From NCBI GenBank assembly GCA_036346355.1, contig CM070580.1, positions 67,348,854-67,412,853 of the forward strand: a stretch of DNA of 64,000 nucleotides, written 5' to 3'. The DNA comes from Rhipidocladum racemiflorum. Lineage: Eukaryota; Streptophyta; Magnoliopsida; Poales; Poaceae. Shown here piece after piece: positions 21,213-31,319 of the stretch. The notes below the pieces were generated by a model that saw only the letters and a list, made by a program, of their open reading frames with translations, did not search any database and was not told the origin of the DNA. The translations under genes and the position numbers were made by a program. Position 1 is the stretch's first letter. The number at the start of each line of letters is the position of its first letter.

Positions 21213-24200
21213 TCAAAACAAACCCATTGGATGAACAATCCCAAGTTCTCCCCGAATAAAAACAAAACGAGAAGAAGACAAAGGTTTTGTCAAAATATCT
21301 GCCTATTGATGTTCAGTATCCACATGGTGAAGCACAATATTTTCTTTTTCAACGTGATCTCTAAGAAAGTGAAATCTAATGTCAATATGTTTTGTCCTTG
21401 AATGTTGCACAGGGTTCTTAGCAATGCAAATTGCACTAGTGTTATCACACAAAAGCGGAACACTATCCAAATTAACCCCATAATCTTTAAGTGTAGCTAC
21501 TATCCAAAGAATTGAGAGCAACAACTAGCAGTAGCCACATATTCAGATTCAGCAGTTGATTGTGCAACAGAGGATTGCTTTCTAGATGACCATGCAATGA
21601 GAGAGTTACCCAAGAAATGGCATGAACCAGATGTACTTTTTCAATCAATTCTACATCCCCCAAAATCAGCATCAGAAAAAGCTCTTAAATAAACGCATGA
21701 GGAAGCAGAAAGCCAAATGCCAAATCTTGAGTTCCATGAAGATAGTTGAAAATCCTTTTGACAGCTTGTCGATGTGAAGCACGTGGGGAAGCTTGAAAAC
21801 GAGCACACAGGCACACAGCAAATTGTATATCCGGCCTTGATGCAATGAGGTACAAAAGTGAACCTATCATGCTTCTATATTCCTTTTGATCAACCGGCTC
21901 ACCATCTTCATCCGGATCAAGTGTGCAACTGCTTTCCATGGGTGTCATGATCGGCTTGCTATTTTCCATCCCAAATCGATGCAACAAGTCTTTTATGTAT
22001 TTGCTTTGATGCACAAAAGTACCATCCTTTGTTTGCTTGATTTGCAGTCCCAAAAAGTATGTCAACTCACCCATCATACTCATCTCAAATTCGTCCCTCA
22101 TGGTTTCTGAAAACTTAGACACTAAAACATGAGAGGAACCACCAAAGATAATATCATCAACATAAATCTGAATGAATAGTTGATCATTGCCTTGCTTGAG
22201 TAAAAAGAGTGTTTTGTCAACCTTTCCCATTCAAAACCCTTTTTCAAGTAAAAAGGTTTTTAGCCTATCATACCATGCTCTAGGGGCTTGTTTCAAACCA
22301 TACAAAGCTTTTGATAGTTTGAACACATGATTTGGAAACTTCGAATTTTCAAAACCAGGTGGTTGCTTGACAAAGACCTCCTCATTTATGTAGCCATTAA
22401 GAAAAGCACTTTTCACATCCATTTGATACAATTTAAAACCTTTGGATGCAGCAAATGCTAAAAGGATTCTAATGGCTTCAATTCTAGCAGCAGGAGCAAA
22501 GGTTTCATCAAAATCTAAGCCATCAACTTGAGTAAAACCTTGAGCAACCAATCTAGCCTTGTTTCTAACAACAACACCATCCTCACTTTGTTTATTTTTG
22601 AAAACCCAACTAGTTCAAATAACATTAAAATCAGGAGGTGGTGAGACTAGTTTTCAAACTTTATTTCGTTCAAAATTCTCTAATTCTTCATGCATGGCAT
22701 TGATCCAAGATTCGTCAGATAATGCATGAGATATATCTTTGGGTTCAAAAGAAGCAACTAAAGCAGAATGAGCATGAGTACCAGAATGAATAAACCTGGA
22801 TCGGGTGATTCTCTCATTTAGGTCTCCAATCATTTGTTCAGATGGATGCATTTTCTGAATATGTAAGGGAGTTTTGGCTTTTGAAACATCTTCTTCTCCT
22901 TCTTCATTTTCAGCATGTACAGATGATGTTGTAGCTTGAGGATGGTTAGCTGTAGGTGATGTAGAAGTAGGTGCCAATGGTGCTACAGCTTGTTGTGCAT
23001 TAGGAAGAGTCAAGACCTCATCTTCAACATCAACATCATCATTGTCTTCAAATATTTTCTCCCCCTGAACGTATGCGCCTGTACCTGCATCACTTGAACT
23101 AGTGCCTGGACTAGCCTCATCAAAAGTAACTTCACAAGCTTCCACAATTTTGTTAATCTCCAAAACAAGCACACAATAGCCACGAGTATGAGCAGGATAT
23201 CCAAGAAAAATGCCATCCATCAATCTAGCTTCAAATTTATTAAGATTTCCATATTTCAAGACAAAACATTTGCATCCAAAAACCCTAAAGTGAGAAACAG
23301 TAGGCCTATGCCCAAACCGAAGCTCATATGGAGTCTTACCCAATTTTGATCTCAAAAACACACGGTTTGAAACATAACATGCAGTTGAAATCGCTTCAGC
23401 CCAAAAGTTTCTAGGAGCGTGATGTTCATCTAACATGGTTCTAGCCATCTCAACCAACGTCTATTTTTCCGTTCAACTACACCATTCTGTTGAGGCACTC
23501 TAGGTGATGAAAATTGATGATCAATTCCGTTTTCGGCACAAAAGTGATCAAAAGAAGAATTTTTAAACTCAATTCCATTATCACTTCTAATCGCTCTAAG
23601 AGCTCCTGGATGATCAACAAAAAGCCTAAGAATAAGACTTCTAAAATGACTAAAAGCCTCATCCTTTGATGCCATAAAGTATACCCAAGAGTATCTAGAA
23701 AAATCATCAACAATCACAAGCACATACCATTTGCCTCCAAAAGATTGAACTCGAGATGGTCCAACCGTGTTAAGATGTAGTAGCTGTCCTGAGCGTTTGT
23801 CATCACCATGGTAAGAGGTGGATGTGAACCTGCAATCATCTTACCATGACTACAAGAAGAGCATACTAGATTGCTATCACCCTTAAGCTTGGCAAGCCAC
23901 GTATGAGATCTAAACCACTTACACGAGTAAGATGATCAAAACCAACATGACCAAGTCTACGATGCCAAAAGAATAAATCTTTAGAAACATTGGCAACTAG
24001 ACACCTATGCTTAGAAGAAGGTGATGCATCAAAATCAGCTTTAAATACTCTTCCAAAGCGTGAAATCCTGAAAACAAGATCACCTGAAGCATCTAGCACT
24101 TTGCATTCATTTTTCTTAAAGCTTATTTCAAGATCTTCATCAATCATTTGTGAAACAGAGAGCAAGTTATATTTCAAGTTTTCAACAAGAGCCACATCCT

Positions 24201-25515
24201 TGAACATGAACTTGTCACTTACCTTCATTGTACCTTTTGCCACAACAGAAGAGGAAGAAACATCTCCAAAAGTAACACTTTCAGCACAAGATGCACGAGT
24301 GAGGGAGGAAAACCAATTCTTATCACTGGACATATGGCATGAGCATCCAGAATCTACTAGCCATATGTTCTCCTTCCTCGCGCGAGAAGCCTCATTGAAG
24401 TTGCTTTCGTGGTCGTCCTCGGTGAAGTTATCCTTGCTGCTTGCCATAAGACACAACCCCATCAAATCATGCTTACTTGAAGTTGCATCATCCTCGCTGC
24501 TCTCCGAGTCCACATCACTCAAATTGACTTGTTCAAGAGCGGAAAGAACTCGGTGGACAACTTTGCGGTTGATGAAATTCTTCTTCTTTCTATCGCTTAA
24601 AGAGACCTTCTTTTTCTCTTTTCTGTTATCCTTCTCCTCCCTTGATGCTTTACCTGCAAGCTTTGGACAATTTGATCTCATGTGGTTGAGATCACCACAC
24701 TCATAGCATCTTGGAGGACCACCTCTCTTCCTCATTCTCACATTCTGCAAAGCTTTGTTAAAGCGAGAAGAGAGTAGTGCCAAGTCTTCTTCAGGAAATT
24801 CTTCAATATGTTCATCAGTTAGTGAAGGCAAGGAAGACAAAGCACAGTTAGAAGGAGAATTTGCATTTGACATGTTAGGGTTAGAGATCAAAGCAATTGA
24901 TTTAACATTACCCTTCTTGGCAAGAACATCCAACTCATGAGTTTTCAACTTAGAATAAAGAACATCTAAAGTAAGTGTACTCATGACAGTGGATTCTTGT
25001 ATAGATGTTACTTTCATCTCCCACACCGATATGTCCAAAGCACTAAGCAATTGTCTAGCATTGCCCGCATTAGTATAGTTGACTCCAACAGCACGTAGAT
25101 TGCTAAGAATCTTATTAAAGCGTGCAAAGAAGTCATCTACCGACTCACCCGGTTTCATCTCGAATCGCATGTACTCCTTCTTGTAGATGTCTTGGCGAAC
25201 CTCTTTCACAGTGTTAGAACCCTCATGGTAATCACAAAGAGATTTCCATACCTCATATGCGGATCAAAGATGAACCACATGATCAAAGTCGCTGCGTCTC
25301 AAACCTTGAATGATCAAGTTGCGCGCCTTGCTATTTGCTTCAACATGTGTACGATTGGCGTCATTGACGTTGTCGTTCTCGAGAACTTCATATGGCTTGT
25401 AAACCTTCTCCCAAATAGGAAAGCCCTAAGCTTGGATGAATGCCTCCATATTGGCCTTCCAAAACTGAAAATCAACACCATCGAACACACACGGTTTTGT
25501 CGAATAACGATCCAT
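21213..25515 (-). pseudogene. Decayed gag-pol of the minus copia
   Basis: The ATG complement is at 25513-25515 (MDRYSTKPC...) and the final stop at 21213. Gag has an early stop but retains the UBN2-type capsid part missing from the plus relative, a zinc knuckle CYECGDLNHMRSNC, and an intact protease motif WLVDSGCSCHM. The longest open piece, 23866-25209, covers most of gag, protease and the start of integrase. After it a one-base loss at about 23893 shifts the frame. Further breaks follow in the integrase at about 23450. An in-frame TGA interrupts RT before MGKV (about 22230), where the plus copy has serine, and more breaks lie in RNase H at 21500-21690. The RT box YVDD is still readable at about 22150. 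The element is not autonomous. Confidence 0.85.
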
Positions 25516-25553
25516 TAATCTAATCACCGGTTAAGATGGATTAGAAAAACCTT

Positions 25554-25565
25554 GCTCTGATACCA
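25554..25565 (-). other. Primer-binding site of the minus copia
   Basis: The complement GCTCTGATACCA gives TGGTATCAGAGC on the minus strand, two bases inside the LTR edge at 25568. It fixes the 5' LTR as the one at 25568-26400 plus 39326-40272. Confidence 0.93.
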
Positions 25566-25567
25566 CT

Positions 25568-26400
25568 TGTAGGATCGAAGTATACGAATAGAGAAATCAG
25601 AGGGGGTGAATGATTGTGCGGAAGCGAAAACCAAATTTTCAATCTACCAAAAGTTCACCCCAAAACATAACCAAATAATTGCCTCATATTCGACAAAAAC
25701 AGAATGATAGAGATTCAATAAAATGAAAATTCCCGGAGGTCATTACATCGATCTGCAATTTGTACACAAGAAACTAGATTCAAATACGAATCAAAACCAA
25801 AGGGATAAGCTTGATCGGACGTATGGATCAAAAGTTATGAGCTTCGCAAGCTTGCTGTTCTAGAACTTGATGAAAAATCAATCTAATCAGAACTTGTAGA
25901 TTAATCAAGAACAACAAAAGATTAGTCAACAAAACTTTGAGTAACACTAGATCAATACCCTAGAAAGGTTTTTGATGGATCAAATCAAGATGAAACTCCA
26001 AGAACAAAAACCAATCTAGAACTAGAACAAGCATGCAAACAAGAACCAAAACAGGAAACACTATAACAACGCGGTTACTGTAGCACGCAAGGATCTGGAA
26101 GAATTGATCTTTATTTCTATTGTCTAAAGTACTCCCATCAAAAGAATACAAACCCTAAAACTGAGCTCTAAGCTCTCAATGCACTAGCTTCAATTGATGC
26201 CCTTCAACAGGAGACAACCCCTCCTATTTAAAGGAGCAAAATACAAGGAGTCATGAATACAATTCATAATCCTAGAAGGAGTCCCACTCCTAATCCTAGA
26301 AAGAGTATGTATTCAACACAACTCCACTTGGCCCAACCTGGCCGAGTACAACTCTTGCACGCGTATGGCAACCCTACCATACTCACGTGACTAACACTTT
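25568..26400 (-). mobile_element. 5' LTR of the minus copia, first part
   Basis: It starts TGTAGGATCGAAG and parallels 8534-9380 with several per cent divergence, so this element is older than either element nested in it. The TATA-like box is at 26225-26232. It is interrupted at 26400 by the gypsy element (duplication ACTTT). Confidence 0.9.
26225..26232 (-). promoter_or_regulatory. TATA-like box, 5' LTR of the minus copia
   Basis: TTTAAATA on the minus strand lies within the conserved CCTTTAAATAGGAG context. Because the LTR is now split by a 12.9-kb gypsy element about 170 bp upstream of this box, its U3 palindromes are far away. Confidence 0.55.
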
Positions 26401-28680
26401 TGTAACATCCTCAAATTTATAAAGGTTCAAAATCAAATATTAAAAATGTGAAATCAGTTGTGTGTTGCATATTATGATTTTGTGTGCATTTATTGATTTT
26501 AGATCTACTGGTTGAATTATTTGTTGAAATGAATAATGGAGTTAAGAAAGAAAAGAAAGGAAAAGAGAAAATGGTAAAATGGTAAGAAATGAAATTACCA
26601 TAGTAAAAATTTTGTATAACCTGGCCAAACCCTAGAAAATATCCCTAGATGGTCAAAAGACCATGTGAATGCAATTAAAAGCAAAGAAAACAAATTAAAA
26701 TAAATAAATTCTATCTCTGGCCAGACCTATGTCAGATTTTTGGAGAAAGTTGTAGAGCAATCTAGACCTTGGAAATTTTATCATAGGACCTCAGTCATAT
26801 CACCTTCACCCACAAAAAGTTTCAAGAATCAATAAGCAATTTTGCTATGAGTTAGCATTTAATTTAGGCAGATTTGAAATTCTGCAGAAATCAGTAAAAG
26901 ATTTATAGAAAAATAAATATTGTGAATTTAGTTCTGAAATTTTTATGATCGAACTATACTGTATAAACACATCTTCAGTAAAAATTTCAGAAATAAATAT
27001 GTTGATTTGGTCCCTTAATTAACTTGAAAACCGAATTGAATATTCTGTGCAGCATACAATGTCAGATTTTTAATTAAATGAATATAGTTCATTTTAACCC
27101 TAAAATTTTACTGGAGGTAGATATATTAGTTCTTAGCTTGGTCAAAAAGTTTAGGAAATTCTGGAGTCGACCTGACCCCTCATTTAATTCTCTTAGTATG
27201 CTGTCTGAGCGGAAGGAACCAGACCTCCCCTTTCCCTTGCTCTCTTCCACGTGGGACCCACGTGTGCAAGACGCTGCCGGACGGGTCCCGTAGCTTCGCG
27301 TCACAGCCAGGTGGGACTCCACCTCTCGCACGTCCATTTCCTTCCTTCCTCTTTCTTTCCTCCCTCCAGTTCCACTGTCTTGTGGACCCCGAAGGTCAGG
27401 CCGTCTTCTTCCTCCTCTCCTCTCAGTCTCTGTCTCTCTCTCGTTCTCTCTGTTGTCGGCAAAGACTCGCCGAACCGCCTTGGTATTTGTCCTCATCCCG
27501 CCGCAATTCCGCGCCTCGAGGCCACCCTGGCGAGCCGCTGCCAGCTTCCAACCTCGCCCATGCCTTGACTGAGCCGAAGGGAGAACCCTGGAGAATGCCC
27601 TAGTTGGCCGCCGCCATTCTTCTCCACAGACCACTCCTCGTTAAACCGCCTTCGCTGCCTATTTAACTGGAGGAATAGCTCCTTTACACTTAGTTAAACC
27701 CAGAGCAACCATCCACTCCTTCTCTGAGCTCGTAACCCCTCCGAATTTCCCTTGTCTTCTTCGCTGCCGGCGAGAACAGGATTGGGGGAAATCCCGAATT
27801 CGCTTGACACGGTAAGAAAATGTTCAAATTGATGGAACTTTGAGCATCTACGGATACTCACGAAACTATTGCACACTTTCTTCCAGACCGAAGCAGTCCG
27901 GAGAACTCCCGCGCCGTGTGTCACTTTCCGCCATTGCCGCCGCTCGGTGAGAGCTTCACCCGATCACTGGTTGCTTCGATTGAGTGCACTAGTAGAATCC
28001 CTAGGACCTCCTGATGCTCGTTTGGTTGATCATTCGGCCCGGGGCGAACCTTAGTGTCGCCGCGCCGGTCTTCACCTGGAACCTCCGCCGTCCATAGCCG
28101 TGCGCACAAATTCTCCAAACAACAACCTCAACCGAGTGATGCCCTAGGTCCATCATGGTCCCATGACACGGTAAGAAAGTTTTATTTATGCTTTCCATTA
28201 CTATTCAGTATTACTTCATTCAAAATTTTCGCTTTATGCAAAACAACCATAGAAACCCACTTTCTATTTCAGCCTGCATATATTCCAGGAATTGCATACA
28301 CTACAAAGTCTTGCGAGTACCAATGTACTCAACTTGCTTCAACAATATTTTTAGGTGATGAGCAAGAGTACGATAACGACGGGAATGAATATGAGGAACC
28401 TGCGAATTTTAGCGACGACTGATCTTTCTAGGTTCATCTCGTGATTGCTGTGGAGTTATGGAATAGTTGGCAAACTATGAGACATTGTTTTAATTTCCTG
28501 CTACTTTTGGTATTGTAATAACACTATAAAACTTGTGATGTAATAAAAATGTGTATCTGTGTGGCTGTAATTTCCAAATTGTGTTTGTGCGTGCGACCAT
28601 CGATCATGGGAATGGCACAGGAAGCACTTAGGAGCCTCATATTTATGTTACTTAGTGACATAAAAATGAGGGTCTCCTGA
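26401..28680 (+). mobile_element. 5' LTR of the gypsy element, internally deleted
   Basis: It is about 2.28 kb against 4.6 kb for the 3' LTR. The missing part corresponds to 36481-38816 and is replaced by 10 nt (28169-28178). The end next to the primer site reads GGTCTCCTGA where the 3' LTR ends GGTCTCACA, so the exact last base is uncertain. A TATA-like TATTTAA is at 27660-27666. It contains splice-like sites (GTAAG at 27812 and 28171; pyrimidine-AG at 27886 and 28272). Reading frames on the minus strand here are not credible genes. Confidence 0.88.
27660..27666 (+). promoter_or_regulatory. TATA-like box, gypsy 5' LTR
   Basis: TATTTAA lies in the context CGCTGCCTATTTAACTGG, identical at 35972-35978 in the 3' LTR. 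A similar CCCTATTTAATGC occurs in the family-B LTR at 41884. It is the probable promoter; spacing to a start site is unknown. Confidence 0.5.
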
Positions 28681-28681
28681 T

Positions 28682-28693
28682 TGGTATCGAGCC
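28682..28693 (+). other. Primer-binding site of the gypsy element
   Basis: TGGTATCGAGCC follows the LTR and resembles the usual TGGTATCAGAGCC with one base missing (CGAG for CAGAG). The change is a CAG-to-CG discordance of the kind seen elsewhere in this window. Confidence 0.85.
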
Positions 28694-28898
28694 ACTTATT
28701 TGCTGTAGGTGAACCTTAGTTAGAATGGTTGTTAAGAGGGAAATTAAAATTTTGAATAGACACATTACACTTAGGAGTATAAAATTTGCTATATCTGTTA
28801 TTAATCCTTTACTGTTTTATCTTCTGTTCTTTACTTTTGTGCATTATCGTTGCATCTTACATTTAATCTGGAATACTAATTCCTTATTAAATGTGCAG

Positions 28899-29706
28899 AT
28901 GGAAGGGTATTCGCCATGCTTCGTCACCTCCGAGCGTCTGGGAGCGGGATTGATGGGAGTCTTAGCACAGATGTTAGACTTTGCACAGTTTGAGACACCT
29001 CGATACACCGTCTACCAGGCGATGGCGAGTCCAGTTTCGATAGAGTACATAGCTAGGATTGAGATCCCAGCTAGGACACAGTTCGGAGAGGCAGATCGTA
29101 CTTTTGATGGTCGTGGAGCTTCGGTGTCTTCTGCGTTGAGCGATGTTGCTTATATGGCCATCGCCGATTGCGCCACGCTCTTCGAGAGATGGCGATTTCA
29201 TCGAGATACCTGCTTTGTTGCCGAGGGGAGACACCAGTTACATAGATCCTAGTACCGTACCTAATGAGCACTATAGGATCATAGTTGAGTTCCTTAATGC
29301 TGTTGACCGTTACCACCGTCAGGCAGTATTAGAGTACTATGTAGCACGTGGGAGAGTAGCCTTTTTAGAGAACGCCATAGCTCCTTTCGTGGCTATGGGT
29401 TTGTTCTCTAGGTCAGCTCTTGGCGACGATGCTACTTTGTTGCCAGTTCAGGAGGTGCCTGGTACTCCTACACCTAGGTCTGCTAGGGCCACTAGACGTT
29501 CCCGACGGGCTAGGATGTCCACAGGAGTTAGTCGTCCACGTCTGTCGCGGGTTAGACTTGGACAGGTCGCTGCAGGTGTACCGCGTCCCGTGTGGACGCG
29601 AGTTTCTGAGCGCCGTGGTACCTTTCCTACCACAGTGACTGACTCTACCCCTGCGGATCCTGTTGAGTCTACTGGCGAGGACGTTGTAGCGCCAGGTTTG
29701 GAGTAG
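28899..29706 (+). pseudogene. Extra protein upstream of gag in the gypsy element (one frameshift)
   Basis: The ATG at 28899 (MEGYSPCF...) follows a pyrimidine-poor but AG-ended stretch (GTGCAG|ATG). The first part (to about 29220) has the pattern ETPRY.VY, then a strand-like SIEYIARIEIP, then DGRGAS and a helix SALSDVAYMAIADCATLF. A single frame change near 29220-29235 leads into YIDPSTVPNEHYRIIVEFLNAVDRYHRQAVLEYYV, a helical segment. The tail is rich in Arg (SARATRRSRRARM, SRPRLSRVR) and ends at 29706. The total is about 270 residues. It is not gag or pol and I do not recognise a named family. The strand-strand-G-helix order recalls double-stranded-RNA-binding folds, but this is only a pattern-level similarity. 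Its place between primer site and gag is that of an accessory reading frame. Confidence 0.6.
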
Positions 29707-30087
29707 GTTTACCTTGAGTTGTAGCAGCACATGTGGTCATGTAGTGTTGAGTTGTGAGGTTGTCATACTTTTGTTGTACATATTGTTAATATGCAGTTTG
29801 AATAAAGTGTTGTTACTGCTTATTTCTGCTTGTTTTGGTTCCTTCTCGTGACTTTCTAATGTTTTATTACAACTTCACGATGATGTGATCCCTTGCGTTT
29901 ATCATTCACAATATATCATAACATAACAACACACCTCCCTTGTTAATGAATTTCTTTATGAATAATAAGATTTTAGGGAATGAAATGTTGCCTTTTAACC
30001 AATGAGATTGAGTTTAAATTTTCAATCTGCCAGTTTAAATCATTTAATTACAATACATTATTTTCTCATCTAAATTGAAATTTCAGG
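29707..30087 (+). other. AT-rich spacer between the accessory frame and gag
   Basis: This 380-bp AT-rich stretch has no recognisable coding. It ends with TTTCAGGATG, so the gag ATG at 30088 is preceded by a splice-acceptor-like TTTCAG. The accessory frame's ATG also follows an AG. Subgenomic splicing is possible but only inferred. Confidence 0.4.
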
Positions 30088-31319
30088 ATGCCTGTAACCA
30101 GATCTCTTCGCGGGATCTTGGAGAGTGAGGCTTCGCAGGAGCCCTTCCCTCCTCGCGAAACATTGCCCACTCCAGCGCAACCTAATCCGATGCACCCTTC
30201 TGCAAGGGCTTCATCTTCTCGTCAAGTTCCAGATCCACCAAATCTGGATTCAAATCCTAATCAGCAAGGTGGAATTCCGGAGGAGCAATTGCCAGGTCCG
30301 CCAACAATGGCGCAAGTTTTGGCAATGATCGAGCAAAACCGTCAGACCCATACACTTCTTCTGCAACAGTTAGTTCAGAATACTTTCCCCCAAGGAATCC
30401 CTGTTGGAGGAAGTGGTGGTGGTGCTCCACCATCAAGGTTATGCGAGTTTCAAAACTTCGGCCTCCTACATTCTCTCTGCTTTGACCCATTGGACGCAGA
30501 TGACTGGCTGCGAACAATGGAGAGCAAGTTGAACATTGCACAGTGCAATGATCGAGAGAAAGTTCTTTATGCATCTTATCAGTTGGGAGGAGCTGCTGCA
30601 TTATGGTGGGAGAACTACCAAGCTATACTTCCGTTGGATCAGATTTCATGGGAGGCCTTCAAGGATACTTTTCGCCGAACCCATATTCCTTCCAGTCTGA
30701 TGGACATCAAAAGACGGGAATTCCTTTATCTCCGTCAAGGAAATCAGACGGTAATGGAGTATCTTAATCGCTTCAATTACCTTTCCCGTTATGCACCATC
30801 TGAAGTTATTCCTGAAGCACGTAAGCTGGAACGCTTTCGGGATAACCTAAATGAGGAGATCAAATGTGCTTTAGCTGCCATTGATATTAATGACTTTCAA
30901 ACTCTGGTGGATAAGTCTATTCGAGTGGAACATAACACTCGAGCTGCTTTGGAGTCACACAAGAGGAAATGAATGGCACAGAAGACTGCTAGTGCAAGCC
31001 CATCCAGACCTCGCCCTGCACCTCAGGGTAATGCACGACCACCTGCTCCGCCACAGAAGCAAAGGCGTCAAGGTCCTACCCCTCGACCTCGACAGCCTTT
31101 GGCACATCCGGCGAATCCTCGAGCACGCCCTCATCAGGAGCATCAACTCAGACTTCAAATGTCACATGTTTTAAGTGCAAGCAGCTTGGACATTATGCCA
31201 ATAATTGCCCAAGCAAGGGAGTTCCTCAGCAACCCCCTGGTCGTCCTCAAGGAGCTGGAGGACAACAAGCCAGAAGGCCTGCACCTGCTCAAGCCGCAAA
31301 TCAAGGACGTTTACATCAT
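30088..31319 (+). pseudogene. Gypsy gag with zinc knuckle (stop and frameshift)
   Basis: The ATG at 30088 (MPVTRSLRGILES) opens a 294-codon frame. A Pro-rich N-terminus is followed by the retrotransposon gag domain: DADDWLRTMESKLNIAQC, the LGGAAALWWENY box, ISWEAFKDTFRR and FLYLRQGNQTVMEYLNRFNYLSRY. The frame stops at 30970-30972 (TGA, probably from TGG, since MAQKT... continues in the same frame). After a Pro/Arg-rich linker a one-base shift at about 31100-31150 puts the zinc knuckle CFKCKQLGHYANNC (31167-31208) in the frame leading to protease. Gag builds the particle; with these breaks no full product is expected unless the indels are sequencing errors. Confidence 0.85.

Noticed and set aside
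27089..27634. Minus-strand 181-codon frame, repeated at 35464-35946
   Set aside because: Conservation is only because the two LTRs are recent duplicates; the protein is low-complexity and runs antisense to the LTR promoter.
28054..28422. 122-codon frame in the gypsy 5' LTR as a captured host gene
   Set aside because: The frame spans the deletion patch and differs upstream in the 3' LTR; only the last 50 or so codons are shared, as expected for duplicated LTR sequence.
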